DNA of 64,000 bases from Verrucomicrobiales bacterium (GCA_031256975.1 JAIRPN010000019.1:1-64000); one strand, 5' to 3'. Shown: positions 33,983-43,164, numbered from the stretch's first letter. Notes: generated by a model from the sequence alone, not told the origin. Program-made: numbers and translations.

Positions 33983-35691
33983 AATCCCAGTCCGGGTTTC
34001 TCGCGCAGGTCGTGCCAGCGCAAATCAAAATTACGCTTCCCTTGTTTCCCGTCGAGCGAAAGCTTCAGGAAGCTCTCGGGCGGCGCGTAAGTGAATTCGG
34101 TTTCGCCCAGCGTGTAATCGTAGTCGCGGAACGCCTCGAGCAGCGCCCTCACCGCTTCCCGCTTGGGCTGCCACCAGTCGCCGGGCAGTTTGTTCATCAT
34201 CTCGTCCACCGAGACGATTTGGATTTTTCCCGTGTCGTTCAACTTCAGTACGGCCCCCATTCCGGTCACCTCGCTTAACTTCCCGCGCACACTGAAGTGG
34301 CCGGTCGCCTTGCCGCCCATCAGGAAATTCTCCGGCGACAACATCTGTGTCAGATGATCGAGGACTATCTTGTCGACATCGCCCCAGCCCGCCCAGGAAA
34401 AGTCGTTCAAATCCACATACACGCCGGCGCTCAAATCGTAATCTTCCGGGCGCATATGCTCCTTTGTTTTGGCCCACAGCTTGGTGATGATGCCGTCGCG
34501 CGAGAAGGTGACGAAGGTCTTGATGCCGGTCGCCTTGATGCCCTTCCACTCCACTTCCTCGATGCTCAGGTTCGGGGTCAGGTTCTGCGCCTTCGGGTCG
34601 GACAGGGGCAAGCCGACGAACAATTCCCCCTGCAATTGCCGGAGCTTCAGGCCGATTTGCTGGTATTCCAGGTCGGTCGGCGGAATGTCGAAGCCGAGCT
34701 TGTTGAACGGCAGGCTGGCGAAATTGTCCAACACCATGTTGTCGGTCTCGGCCATGAAAATCATCGGCAGCGGGAAGCCCGGCTTGCCGAACGAATACAC
34801 CACCAGCCGCCCGCCCCACAAATGGAAGTGGCCGATCTTCCACGGCGGCGGCACTTGTTCATTAGCGGCAACTGGCGCGGCGGGTTGGCTGTTGGCGGCC
34901 TTTGGCGCGGCCTGCAATTGGTCGGCGAAATAAAACAGATCATGCCCGATGTACACGGTCGGCTTCTTGATCAGCAATTTCTTGAGTTCCTGGTGCTGGA
35001 TGCCCGCCCAGCTGAAGGTCAGCGAGATTTCCTCGAACTTCATCACGTCGGTCAGCGGATCGTAGGGCGAATGAATCACCAGGTTCTGCACCGAGATGGT
35101 CTGGTCTTCCTGCGACCCCGCATCATCACCGCCGCCGCCGATTTTCAAATTGTTCACCACGATCGGGTCAATCGTTGCCACGTCAATCGGCACCGCCGGC
35201 ATTCCGGGCCCGAGATTGTCGAGCATCAGCGAGCCGTCCCTGACGATTACCGATTTGATCAACAGCGAGAACCAGGAGCCGCCGCTTTTCTTGGTGGTGA
35301 CAACCTGGTCGTTGGCGGCGCCCTTTTTCGCCATGGATTGCTGAAACTCCTGCAGACGCTGGAGCGAAAGTTGCGGGCCCTGCAGGTTGACCGATTCCAC
35401 CCGTCCGCGCGACAAGTCCCACCAGTGCCAGGCCAGCTCGATGAACTCCACCCGCGCGAAAGGTTCAGGCTTGCCAACTTGCCCGACGGCCAGATTGCGT
35501 ATCCGCACCCGGTGCCAGCCGAGCCGGGCCGAATCGACATGAACGGCGACCCCGGCGCGGCGCCCGGCCCACTCCACCAGCGGTTTCAGGTCCTGGCTTG
35601 ATAAAAGAAACAACAACAGCGCGCCGATGGCGACCATTGCGGCCAGCCACCAGCGTTTGCGGCGGTAGAAGGGTTTCTTGCCGGAAGCCAT
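33979..35691 (-). CDS. YdbH-like AsmA-type envelope protein
   Basis: 570 residues: one N-terminal membrane anchor (WWLAAMVAIGALLLFLLSS) followed by a long beta-rich periplasmic region with AsmA-like opening VHVDSARLGWHRVRIRNLAVG and a C-terminal block DTGKIQIVSVDEMM. It is shorter than E. coli YdbH (about 880). Such proteins form a hydrophobic groove between inner and outer membrane for phospholipid movement. The overlap with a YnbE-YdbL-like lipoprotein gene strongly supports the assignment; sequence alone would only give an AsmA-like family. A proline/alanine linker lies near residue 270. Confidence 0.6.
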   Translation of the reverse strand: MASGKKPFYRRKRWWLAAMVAIGALLLFLLSSQDLKPLVEWAGRRAGVAVHVDSARLGWHRVRIRNLAVGQVGKPEPFARVEFIELAWHWWDLSRGRVESVNLQGPQLSLQRLQEFQQSMAKKGAANDQVVTTKKSGGSWFSLLIKSVIVRDGSLMLDNLGPGMPAVPIDVATIDPIVVNNLKIGGGGDDAGSQEDQTISVQNLVIHSPYDPLTDVMKFEEISLTFSWAGIQHQELKKLLIKKPTVYIGHDLFYFADQLQAAPKAANSQPAAPVAANEQVPPPWKIGHFHLWGGRLVVYSFGKPGFPLPMIFMAETDNMVLDNFASLPFNKLGFDIPPTDLEYQQIGLKLRQLQGELFVGLPLSDPKAQNLTPNLSIEEVEWKGIKATGIKTFVTFSRDGIITKLWAKTKEHMRPEDYDLSAGVYVDLNDFSWAGWGDVDKIVLDHLTQMLSPENFLMGGKATGHFSVRGKLSEVTGMGAVLKLNDTGKIQIVSVDEMMNKLPGDWWQPKREAVRALLEAFRDYDYTLGETEFTYAPPESFLKLSLDGKQGKRNFDLRWHDLREKPGLGF

Positions 35692-35771
35692 GCGTCGAAA
35701 ATGTTAACGCCAACGCCGCCCGCAACACAAAGCTTTTAATTTGCAGTTTCTGGTGTATTCCTTACCAATTC

Positions 35772-36908
35772 ATGATCACACGCTGGCTCGCTGTTTTGTT
35801 CATCCTGCTCTACGCCGGACTTGGCGGATTCCTGTTTTACGAATCCGGCCAGCGTTCCGCACCCGTCGCCGGCGGGCAAAAACCCCAGCCCCAGCAGCCG
35901 GTCAAGCCCCGCCCCGCGCAAGCGCAACCCTTCAGGATTTACTACGAAAAAGACCCGTTGCCGGAGCAATGGGCCAGGGATTGGGCGGCACAGCAGCGGG
36001 TGAAAGTCACGCAGACCCGCCTGCAACAGGACGCCAACGGCCAATGGCCGCAGGACGGCGACCTCTACATCGTCTCGCCGCGCTGGCTGCAGTCATTGCA
36101 AAGCCAGGTTGCCCTCAGCCCGCTGGCCGACCGCTCGCCGCTCAAGGCGGTGAACCCGGCCTTCACCTCGCAGCCCTTCGACGCCAGCAACGAAATCAGC
36201 GTGCCCTGGCGCTGGATGCCCTACGTGTTCTACCTGCGCCACGACAAGGAACTGCCGTGGGAGAAAAACCGCGAGGTGTTTTATTTCCGCGAATGGGTCA
36301 ACGATGCGCGTTGCCTGTGGCCGGACGACTGGGACCTGTTGCTGGCCATGCAAATCCATTACTCCGGAAAATCCGCCAACCGTCATCTTGATAATTACGC
36401 CGGGCTGATCGCCGCGCTGAAGGAGAAATATGCCGCCGTCACCGCGCCCGAGGCCGATTGCTGGCAGGCCCTGCTCGATGGCAAAATTCATTTCAGTTTC
36501 CTGCCCGCCGCCTACAAGCAGCAGGGCGCCAACGACGAGAAATTGAAGGACATCGAAATCCAGCAGCCCGGTTTGGGTAACAATATCCAGTCGGCCGGCG
36601 GCACCATCGTGTACCTCGACCAGTTGGTGATTGGCGCCAAAAGCCCGTACGCCGAGAGGGCGCAAAATCTGATCGCCAGCCTGTTGGCGCCCGCGCAGCA
36701 GGCGCGCCTGGTGCAGGACAGCGGTTATTTCCCGGTGGTCAGCAAGATCGGCCATGAATTCGATTTCGCGCCCGTGCCGTTGCCGAAGGACCATTGGTTC
36801 AACCGCAGCGAGTTTCTAATCAACCGCCCGCCGGAAGCTCCCGCACCGCCCGCGCCCGTCGTCAGCGGCACCCAGCAAGCCGAGCCCCTCAGCCCGGTGA
36901 CACCCTAA
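35772..36908 (+). CDS. Solute-binding-protein-like membrane-anchored protein
   Basis: 378 residues from ATG 35772; the frame extends further upstream but without signal character, while this start opens MITRWLAVLFILLYAGLGGFLFY, a signal anchor. A Pro/Gln/Lys linker follows and then a fold like spermidine/putrescine-type binding proteins: RIYYEKDPLPEQWARDW, a hinge RWMPYVFYLRHD and GTIVYLDQLVIGAKS with C-terminal QQARLVQDSGYFPV. It ends in a Pro/Ala-rich tail. It may bind a ligand or sense it; no permease or ATPase gene is nearby. It is divergent from the YdbH-like gene, 80 bp apart. Confidence 0.5.
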   Translation: MITRWLAVLFILLYAGLGGFLFYESGQRSAPVAGGQKPQPQQPVKPRPAQAQPFRIYYEKDPLPEQWARDWAAQQRVKVTQTRLQQDANGQWPQDGDLYIVSPRWLQSLQSQVALSPLADRSPLKAVNPAFTSQPFDASNEISVPWRWMPYVFYLRHDKELPWEKNREVFYFREWVNDARCLWPDDWDLLLAMQIHYSGKSANRHLDNYAGLIAALKEKYAAVTAPEADCWQALLDGKIHFSFLPAAYKQQGANDEKLKDIEIQQPGLGNNIQSAGGTIVYLDQLVIGAKSPYAERAQNLIASLLAPAQQARLVQDSGYFPVVSKIGHEFDFAPVPLPKDHWFNRSEFLINRPPEAPAPPAPVVSGTQQAEPLSPVTP

Positions 36909-36998
36909 AGGCTCCCGCATCGCCCCCAGCCCCACCTTCCGGTTCATCCGAAGCTCCGGATCGGGCAAATCGAGTGCTTTTGAACCGTCCGGGCCGCC

Positions 36999-37244
36999 AC
37001 AAAGTCTTCCCTGACTCCAGCCGAAGCCTTGTGGTCGTCACAAAGTCTTCCCTGACTTCAGCCGGAACCTTGTGGTCACTACAAAGTCTTCCCTGACCTC
37101 AGCCGGAACCTTGTAGTCGTCACAAAGTCTTCGCTGGCTTCAGCCGAAACCTTGTGGTCGTTACAAGGCCTTTGCTGGCTTCAGCCGGGGTTTTGTGGTG
37201 ACTACAGAGCTTTCCCACGGTTCAGGCGAGGTTTTGTAGTTACC
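36999..37244. repeat. Tandem array of six 41-bp repeats
   Basis: Units start at 36999, 37040, 37081, 37122, 37163 and 37204. Each begins ACAAAGTCTTCCCTG and ends CCTTGTGGT with drift in later units. Ends of each unit are complementary (CCACAA ... TTGTGG), and changes tend to keep the pairing, so each unit can form a hairpin. There are no unique spacers, so it is not a CRISPR array. It fills most of the 523-bp gap 36909-37431, together with a MITE. Confidence 0.85.
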
Positions 37245-37250
37245 ACGGCT

Positions 37251-37384
37251 TTGCAAAAAAGTCCTAAATCTCTCCCTTCTCCACTCATGCTGAGCTTGTC
37301 GAAGCATGACTTTACTCAGGAGACAGGTTCGCCCTTCGACAAGCTCAGGGTGAGCGGATGAATTTATTTGGACTTTTTGTGCAA
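37251..37384. repeat. MITE-like element, copy A (about 134 bp)
   Basis: Ends are inverted repeats, TTGCAAAAAAGTCCTAAAT and (reversed) TTGCACAAAAAGTCCAAAT. Inside are inverted copies of CTGAGCTTGTCGAAG. The same element occurs reversed at 53409-53532. No coding capacity, so it must have moved with a transposase supplied elsewhere. Confidence 0.8.
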
Positions 37385-37431
37385 AACCTCGGCACTAAAC
37401 AACCCGGGTAGACCAGTCCGGCCTTGCCGGA

Positions 37432-39246
37432 TCACTTCCGCGCGAACTTTTGCAGGGTCTCGTACAGTTCGCTTGGGGAGAACGGCTTTTGAATCCAGCC
37501 GTCAACCTCGGGCGAATCGCCCGCGGTCAGTCCGAAGCCGCTAACGACCAGGATTTTTGCCCGCGGCAGGATCTTGCGCAGTTCCCGCACCAATTCGGGC
37601 CCTTCCATGCCGGGCATGGTCCAGTCGGTGATCACCCAGTCGATCTCCTCGCGGTATTTGTCGGCGAAGAACAGGGCCTCGCGACCGTCGCGCGCCAGGT
37701 ACAGGCGGCAGTCCTTTTCCTCGAGATAGGAACGGATGATGTCGAGGCAATAAGGCTCGTCGTCAGCCAGCAAAACGTGGCCGAGCACCGGCGGTTTGAC
37801 CGTCGCGTGCGTAATTTCCCTGGCAGGAGGGGGCTCGCCGTGGTGCGCCGGCTCGGGCAGGTAGAACGTAAAGCGTGCGCCACCGGCGTCGCCGTTGGCG
37901 GCCTTGATCCAGCCGCCATGTTGCTCGAGAATGCCGCGGCACATGGACAGGCCGAGCCCGGTGCCCTTGCCCTGCGTCTTGGTGGTGAAGAAGGGGTCGA
38001 AGATTTTTTCCAAAAGCTCCTCGGGGATGCCGGCCCCGTCGTCGCTCACCTCGCAGAACACCAGTTGCCGGTTGGCCAGCGGGCGGCGCTCCTCGTACAA
38101 ACCGGTGCGCACGGTGATGTTGCCGTGCGAGCCGACGGCGTCGGCGGCGTTGAACAACAGGTTGAGAATCACCTGCTGGATTTGCGACTCGTCGAACGAC
38201 ACGGCGGGCAGCCCGGGTTGCAGCGCCAGATGGAAGAAGCAATCCTTGCGCACGCCGGAGCGGAACAGCGCGACGGTTTTTTCCGCCAGCTCGTTGAGGC
38301 TGCCCGGGGTCATGAGCGTGGCGCTCTGGCGGGTGGAGCTGAGCAGCTGGTCGACGATGCGGCTGCCGCGGTCGGTGGCCTCGAGGATGCGCTTGGCGAT
38401 GGCCTGGTTGTTGGCGTCGTCCGGACTGTTGGCGGATTTCAGCATCAGCCCGAGGTTGCCGCTGATGATGTGCAGCAGGTTGTTGAACTCGTGCGCCACG
38501 CCGCCGGCCATCCGGCCGAGCGCTTCCATCTTGCCGCTCTCGCGCAGCTTTTGCAGCATGACGCTGCGCTGCATGTTGCGCTTGAGGATGAACCAGCCGA
38601 GGATGGTGCCGACCAGCACGGCGACGAGGATGGCGACGCTGTTGTTGTTGTTGAGCTCCTGCAGCGGCTTTTTCAGCGCCGCGCCGTTGAACACCACGAC
38701 CAATACCGGGTTTTGTTCGTTGCTGCCGGCGGAATCCTGCCAGCCCTTGATGGCCTTGAAGACCAGCAAGTCGCCGTTGAACATGTGGCGGACGTTTGGC
38801 TGGTCGGCGTCCTCCGCCTGTTTCAGGCAGTCGATGAACTCCGGGGTGCCAAACAGGTCGCTAACGGCGAACTCGGAATGTGTCTGGTAGACTTGCTTGG
38901 GAACCGGACCGTCCAGCCGCAGCAGCGCGATGCAGCGGATGTTCTGGGTTTCATTCTGGATGTTTTGCAGGTGATTGAGCGAAATCTCCGCGAATTTGTG
39001 CGCGATCCTGGAGCCGGGCGCGAAACCGTGCACCTCCGGCGTCAGCGTCGCCGCGATCATGTTGGTGCCGTTGGTGGTGATTCTCTCGGCGGTGTCATGC
39101 AGCAGATTCCGCGTGGTGCCGGTCAGCAGCCACATCATCAACACGGTGAAGCCCGTGAAAATCGCCCAGAACAGCAGGGCGTCGAGCACCCAGATTGGAT
39201 GCAGCGCCTCCAGCAAATTTTTTTTATCCCCCTCCCCGTTGTGCAT
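37432..39246 (-). CDS. Hybrid sensor histidine kinase with C-terminal receiver
   Basis: 604 residues from ATG 39246 (a longer TTG-started frame exists). Two membrane helices (about residues 18-41 and 200-222) flank a periplasmic sensor region of about 160 residues. Then come a HisKA domain with GGVAHEFNNLLHIISGN (phospho-accepting His), a HATPase domain with N, G1 (VSDDGAGIPEE) and G2 (GKGTGLGLSM) boxes, and a receiver domain with VLLADDEPY, phospho-acceptor Asp in DWVITDWTMPG and Lys in WIQKPFSP. There is no DNA-binding output, so a partner regulator must exist elsewhere. Ligand unknown; the gene stands alone beside the repeat array. Confidence 0.88.
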   Translation of the reverse strand: MHNGEGDKKNLLEALHPIWVLDALLFWAIFTGFTVLMMWLLTGTTRNLLHDTAERITTNGTNMIAATLTPEVHGFAPGSRIAHKFAEISLNHLQNIQNETQNIRCIALLRLDGPVPKQVYQTHSEFAVSDLFGTPEFIDCLKQAEDADQPNVRHMFNGDLLVFKAIKGWQDSAGSNEQNPVLVVVFNGAALKKPLQELNNNNSVAILVAVLVGTILGWFILKRNMQRSVMLQKLRESGKMEALGRMAGGVAHEFNNLLHIISGNLGLMLKSANSPDDANNQAIAKRILEATDRGSRIVDQLLSSTRQSATLMTPGSLNELAEKTVALFRSGVRKDCFFHLALQPGLPAVSFDESQIQQVILNLLFNAADAVGSHGNITVRTGLYEERRPLANRQLVFCEVSDDGAGIPEELLEKIFDPFFTTKTQGKGTGLGLSMCRGILEQHGGWIKAANGDAGGARFTFYLPEPAHHGEPPPAREITHATVKPPVLGHVLLADDEPYCLDIIRSYLEEKDCRLYLARDGREALFFADKYREEIDWVITDWTMPGMEGPELVRELRKILPRAKILVVSGFGLTAGDSPEVDGWIQKPFSPSELYETLQKFARK

Positions 39247-39327
39247 GAGAACCCCGGAACTATAGCAAGGCTTTTGCCGTTGCGCACTCTGAATGCGCAA
39301 AAATCCGGCAATAAATTGGGCGCGGGA

Positions 39328-40665
39328 TTATTTTTTTGCGGATTGCCGCTGCTTGCGGATCTCGTTCCAGCGCGCCAGCCGCTCGGCGATGATCTTTTCG
39401 TAGCCGCGGCCGGTCGGCTGGTAAAACTGCTCCACCTCCGCCATCATTTTGTCGGGCGCGATGCCGCCCTCATAATCGTGCGCGTATTGGTAGCCGACGT
39501 GGCGGCCCAGTTCCTTTTCGCCGGCGTAGGTGGCGTTTTTCAGGTTGTTCGGCACTTCCAGGGTGCGGTTTTCCTTGATGGCGGTTGCCGCCGCTTCCCC
39601 GGCCATGTAGGCGGCGTTGCTTTTCGGCGCGGTGGCGAGGTAGATGGTGGTTTCCGCCAGCGGGATGCGCGCCTCGGGCATGCCGATGAATTCCACCGCC
39701 TGCTGGCAGGCCACCGCCAGCGGCAGGGCCTGCGGATCGGCCAGGCCGATGTCCTCGGCGGCGCTGATGACCAGGCGCCGCGCGATGAAGCGGATGTCCT
39801 CGCCCGCGTGCAGCATTTTCGCCAGCAGATAGACCGCCGCGTCCGGCTCGCTGCCGCGCACGCACTTGATGAAGGCGCTGATGGTGTCGTAGTGCGCGTC
39901 CTCGTCCTTGTCGTAGACGACAGCCTTGCGCTGGATGGATTCCTGCGCCACGGCGTGGGTGAAGAGCACCAGGCCGTTGGTCGGCGGGGTCGACAGGACC
40001 CCGACCTCCAGTGCGTTGAGCGACTTGCGCACGTCGCCGTCGCAGACCTTGGCCAGATGCATCAGCGCCTCGTCGGTGGCGTCGACGTGGAATTCCGCCA
40101 GCCCGCGCTCGTGATCGGTCAGCGCCCGTCGCAGCACCGGCAGCACGTCGCCGGGCATCAGCGCCTGGAACTCGAACACCTGCATTCTCGAGATCAGCGC
40201 CGGGTTGACATAGAAGAACGGGTTGTGCGTGGTCGCGCCGATCAGCCGGATGGTGCCGTGCTCGACGTGCGGCAGCAAGGCGTCCTGCTGCGATTTGTTG
40301 AAGCGGTGGATTTCGTCGACTAGCAGGATGGTGCGCTTGCCCGAAACCTGCCAATGCTGCTCGGCCTCCTGCACCGCCTTGCGCAGGTCGGCCACCGCGG
40401 CCTCGACCGCGTTCAACGCCACGAACCGTTCGCCGGTGATCTGCGCGATCAAATAAGCCAGCGAGGTTTTGCCGGTGCCGGGCGGGCCGAAAAACAACAG
40501 CGCGGAAAAACGGTTGGAGGTGATCAGGCGGTACAGCAGCTTGCCCTCGGCGAGAATGTGCTTCTGCCCGGCGAACTCCTCCAGATTGCGCGGCCGCATC
40601 CGGGCCGCCAGGTTTTTTCTGGTGTCAGGGCGCAGGGGCTGCTGCTGTTGAAACAAGTCCGCCAT
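39328..40665 (-). CDS. rarA: Replication-associated recombination protein A (RarA/MgsA)
   Basis: 445 residues with the AAA+ core: LAARMRPRNLEEFAGQKHIL opening, Walker A FGPPGTGKTSLAY, Walker B LLVDEIHRFNKSQQDALLPHVE, sensor GATTHNPFF, and the C-terminal tetramerisation domain with HYDTISAFIKCVRGSEPDAAVYLL and the RGYEKIIAERL end. It acts at stalled replication forks with SSB. It is complete and normal for the family. A long palindrome separates it from the divergent RluA-type gene. Confidence 0.93.
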   Translation of the reverse strand: MADLFQQQQPLRPDTRKNLAARMRPRNLEEFAGQKHILAEGKLLYRLITSNRFSALLFFGPPGTGKTSLAYLIAQITGERFVALNAVEAAVADLRKAVQEAEQHWQVSGKRTILLVDEIHRFNKSQQDALLPHVEHGTIRLIGATTHNPFFYVNPALISRMQVFEFQALMPGDVLPVLRRALTDHERGLAEFHVDATDEALMHLAKVCDGDVRKSLNALEVGVLSTPPTNGLVLFTHAVAQESIQRKAVVYDKDEDAHYDTISAFIKCVRGSEPDAAVYLLAKMLHAGEDIRFIARRLVISAAEDIGLADPQALPLAVACQQAVEFIGMPEARIPLAETTIYLATAPKSNAAYMAGEAAATAIKENRTLEVPNNLKNATYAGEKELGRHVGYQYAHDYEGGIAPDKMMAEVEQFYQPTGRGYEKIIAERLARWNEIRKQRQSAKK

Positions 40666-40676
40666 GAGTAATGCTT

Positions 40677-40771
40677 ATTTTAACCACGGAAAATCCGGAA
40701 CACACGGAATTTTTCAGCCGCCAATGATGAAATAAAACTTCCGTGTATTCCGTGTGTTCCGTGGTTAAAAT
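40677..40771. repeat. Long imperfect palindrome between rarA and the RluA-type gene
   Basis: The arms read ATTTTAACCACGGAA on the left and TTCCGTGGTTAAAAT on the right, continuing with further ACACGGAA units inward for about 35 bp each. It occupies almost all of the divergent intergenic region, so it overlaps both promoters. The AACCACGGAA-type sequence looks like a dispersed repeat; only this copy is in the window. Confidence 0.7.
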
Positions 40772-40795
40772 CCGTTGGTGCAATTGCAAAAGGAA

Positions 40796-41527
40796 ATGCC
40801 TGCTTATGAACCGGAAATCGTGCGTGAACACGCCGATTGGCTGGTGGTAAACAAACCCGCGCATTTGCTGATTCACCCGACGCGGCCCGACGGCCAGTTC
40901 ACCCTGCTTGAGTGGGTGAAAGGCAAATTTCCCGGGGAACAGCTCGCCATTGTCAACCGCCTCGACCGTGAAACCAGCGGCCTGGTGCTGGTGGCGCGCT
41001 CGTCATTAGCGGCCTCCACACTGGGAAAAATGACCATGCGCCGCCAGATTGCTAAAAAATATCTCGCCATCGTCTGGGGCGAGGCGCCGGAAAGCGGCTC
41101 GGTATTAGCGCCGCTTGACCGCCAGAACAAACACCGGCCTTCGGTCATCCATGTCAAACAGGCTGTCATCGAGGGAACCTACAACGCGGTCACGCATTTC
41201 AAGCGATTGGAAATGAAACGCGGCGCTAACGGTGAAGTTTTCTCGTTGCTCGAAGTCGAACTGGAAACCGGCCGTCTGCACCAGATCCGCATCCATCTCA
41301 GTCACATCGGCCATCCGGTAATCGGTGACAAAATCTACGGTCCGAACGAAATGTTCTACCTGGATTTCATCGAAAAAGGCTGGACGGAGGAAATGCAGCA
41401 GGCCTTGCTGCTCAAACGCCACGCCCTGCACGCCTCGTCATTGGCATTCGACTGGAACGACGAACCCTTCGCCATTAGCGTTCCCCTGCCCGCGGACTTG
41501 CGGGCTTTTTGGGACAACTTGGACTAA
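40796..41527 (+). CDS. RluA-family pseudouridine synthase
   Basis: 243 residues from ATG 40796 (TTG 40775 or GTG 40778 are alternatives; AAAGGA lies close to the ATG). The catalytic motif VNRLDRETSGLVLVAR contains the essential Asp, and VELETGRLHQIRIHLSHIGHPVIGDKIYG is the classic C-terminal block. It isomerises uridine in rRNA or tRNA; the exact site cannot be told. There is no N-terminal S4 domain, so it resembles the short RluA/TruC-like forms. Its stop overlaps by 3 bp the stop of the convergent ATPase gene. Three DUS-like cores lie within it. Confidence 0.85.
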   Translation: MPAYEPEIVREHADWLVVNKPAHLLIHPTRPDGQFTLLEWVKGKFPGEQLAIVNRLDRETSGLVLVARSSLAASTLGKMTMRRQIAKKYLAIVWGEAPESGSVLAPLDRQNKHRPSVIHVKQAVIEGTYNAVTHFKRLEMKRGANGEVFSLLEVELETGRLHQIRIHLSHIGHPVIGDKIYGPNEMFYLDFIEKGWTEEMQQALLLKRHALHASSLAFDWNDEPFAISVPLPADLRAFWDNLD

Positions 41528-43092
41528 GAGTTGCGGACCAGAATCCTGCACGGTGCGGTGGCGACTTTTTTCAGGAATTTGCCCAAGTCGTTTTGTTCGA
41601 AATCGCTAAGGGGCATGTCGCGGGCGATTTTCCAGTTGTAGACTTTTTGCCAGGCAGGGTTTTTGCTTTTCAGCTCGTCATAGGGACCGAGGGCGCGGAA
41701 GCCCTTGCCGTAATAATGCTGGATGGCTTTTTCGCTGAGGTAATTCTCAAAGGCGCGACGCTCGAGGATGTGACAGTCGATACCGACTTTCTCGCAGGAG
41801 TTTTTGAAAGCGATGCGGTCGGCGGCGATGGGGGTGCGGGCCGAGGGTTTTTCGCTGTCGATGAGGCAATAGACGTCGTTGCAAATGCGGGTGATCTCGC
41901 GCAGTTCGTCCTCGCGGTTGGCGGTGATCATGCTGCCGCCGCCGAGCGGAATGAGGACAATCTGGTGCTCGGCGTTCATCTTGCGCAGGATCTGGCGGAT
42001 GGCGCGAATCTCGGTGGGGCCCTCGACCAGCAGCACCTTGGTGCAGCCCTCGATTTGTTGCGCGGAGAAGCCGGCCTCGCCGACCATTTCGCTCAAACGA
42101 ATGTCGGGGTTGAATTTGCTGATGATGGAGGTGTTGTGGTCGGTGTCGCGGCGAATGCTGTAAGTGCGGTCGCCGGCGATTTTGGTGAGACCGACGTTGT
42201 GTGAGGCGAACACCATGGCGGCACTGGCAAAGCCGCTAAGTGTGGTGATGAAATCGGCCTGCAGGCTGGCGTGCAGGTGTGCCTCGGGTTCGTCGATGAA
42301 GATGTAGTCGGGGTGATGAATCTGCGCGCGCAGCAGGATCATCAGCGTTTGGCCGAGGCCGCTGCCGAGTTCCTCGATGGGAACCAATTGGTTGTTGACG
42401 TAGAATTCAAGGTGCTCGGCGGAGTCCTTGGCGACACGGATGTCGAAGGCTTTGAAGCGGAACAGGGCGCGGATTTCTTCGCAGACGCGATGGATGCCGT
42501 TGTTAGCGGCGATCAGTTCGATGACCTGTCGCTTGAACTCCGGGCCGGGGGTAAGGTCGCCGCCCTGGCCGTAGAGCAGCCCTTCGTCGAGGCCGCGAAA
42601 GGGTCCGATGTACAACGAGCGTGACAGGCTTTGGAACACCTTGCGCCATTTCTCGAGGAAAATGATATTGGCCGTCAAATGATCGTTGGGATGTTCGTTG
42701 GCGCGGCCATGGCACTGGAAATTCTTGTGCGAGACGGCGATTTGTACTTCGTCGGGGCCGCTAACCGCGGTTTCGTCAAAACCCTCGGCGCGCAGGATGC
42801 GGACGCTAATGACGAGGTCGCCCTTGCTTTCGCGGTGGAAAATTTTCCACGGGTCCTGCACAGCCTTGAGCGGCGGCAGGGGCAGTCCCGGCTGGAACAG
42901 CGAGGCGGTGGTGTCGACGTCGTGGCTGAGTTTATCGAACAGCGGGCGGAATTCGTAAAACAGGCGCAGTAAGGTCGATTTGCCGGAGTTGTTGCTGCCG
43001 ATCAGCGCGGTGATGCCGCGATTGAGCTTGAGGCGCGCCGGGCTTTGCTCGCCAAAGCACCGATAGTTCTTCACCGAAACTTCTAAGTTCAT
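41524..43092 (-). CDS. OLD-like AAA ATPase with C-terminal TOPRIM region
   Basis: 522 residues. The N-terminus has a RecF/SMC-type P-loop ALIGSNNSGKSTLL near residue 32 after VKNYRCFGE; the signature-like ELGSGLGQTLMILLRAQ and Walker B DYIFIDEPEAHLH follow at about 240-275. The C-terminal third has TOPRIM-like motifs VLLVEGPTEIRAI and DVYCLIDSEKPS, as in OLD-family nucleases. No UvrD-like helicase (GajB partner) is adjacent, so a Gabija system is not indicated. It may be a stand-alone OLD nuclease in DNA repair or phage defence. The gene has two copies of the DUS-like core near its middle and one full 12-mer, which suggests long residence in this genome. Confidence 0.75.
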   Translation of the reverse strand: MNLEVSVKNYRCFGEQSPARLKLNRGITALIGSNNSGKSTLLRLFYEFRPLFDKLSHDVDTTASLFQPGLPLPPLKAVQDPWKIFHRESKGDLVISVRILRAEGFDETAVSGPDEVQIAVSHKNFQCHGRANEHPNDHLTANIIFLEKWRKVFQSLSRSLYIGPFRGLDEGLLYGQGGDLTPGPEFKRQVIELIAANNGIHRVCEEIRALFRFKAFDIRVAKDSAEHLEFYVNNQLVPIEELGSGLGQTLMILLRAQIHHPDYIFIDEPEAHLHASLQADFITTLSGFASAAMVFASHNVGLTKIAGDRTYSIRRDTDHNTSIISKFNPDIRLSEMVGEAGFSAQQIEGCTKVLLVEGPTEIRAIRQILRKMNAEHQIVLIPLGGGSMITANREDELREITRICNDVYCLIDSEKPSARTPIAADRIAFKNSCEKVGIDCHILERRAFENYLSEKAIQHYYGKGFRALGPYDELKSKNPAWQKVYNWKIARDMPLSDFEQNDLGKFLKKVATAPCRILVRNS

Positions 43093-43164
43093 AAATTATC
43101 CAGATTTATTCTTCTCAAGGGAAGCGTTGCTGCTAATCTTAATCCAACCTTAACGGGGACAGTC

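Noticed and set aside
36999-37244. CRISPR array
   Set aside because: The 41-bp units are contiguous without unique spacers, and no cas gene is in the window.
37450-40323. 957-codon open frame antisense to the histidine kinase and rarA genes
   Set aside because: It is the mirror of two well-supported genes in GC-rich DNA; its translation is low-complexity and matches no fold.
41524-43092. Gabija defence system
   Set aside because: Only the OLD-like ATPase is present; neighbours are an RluA-type synthase and bioB, with no UvrD-like helicase.
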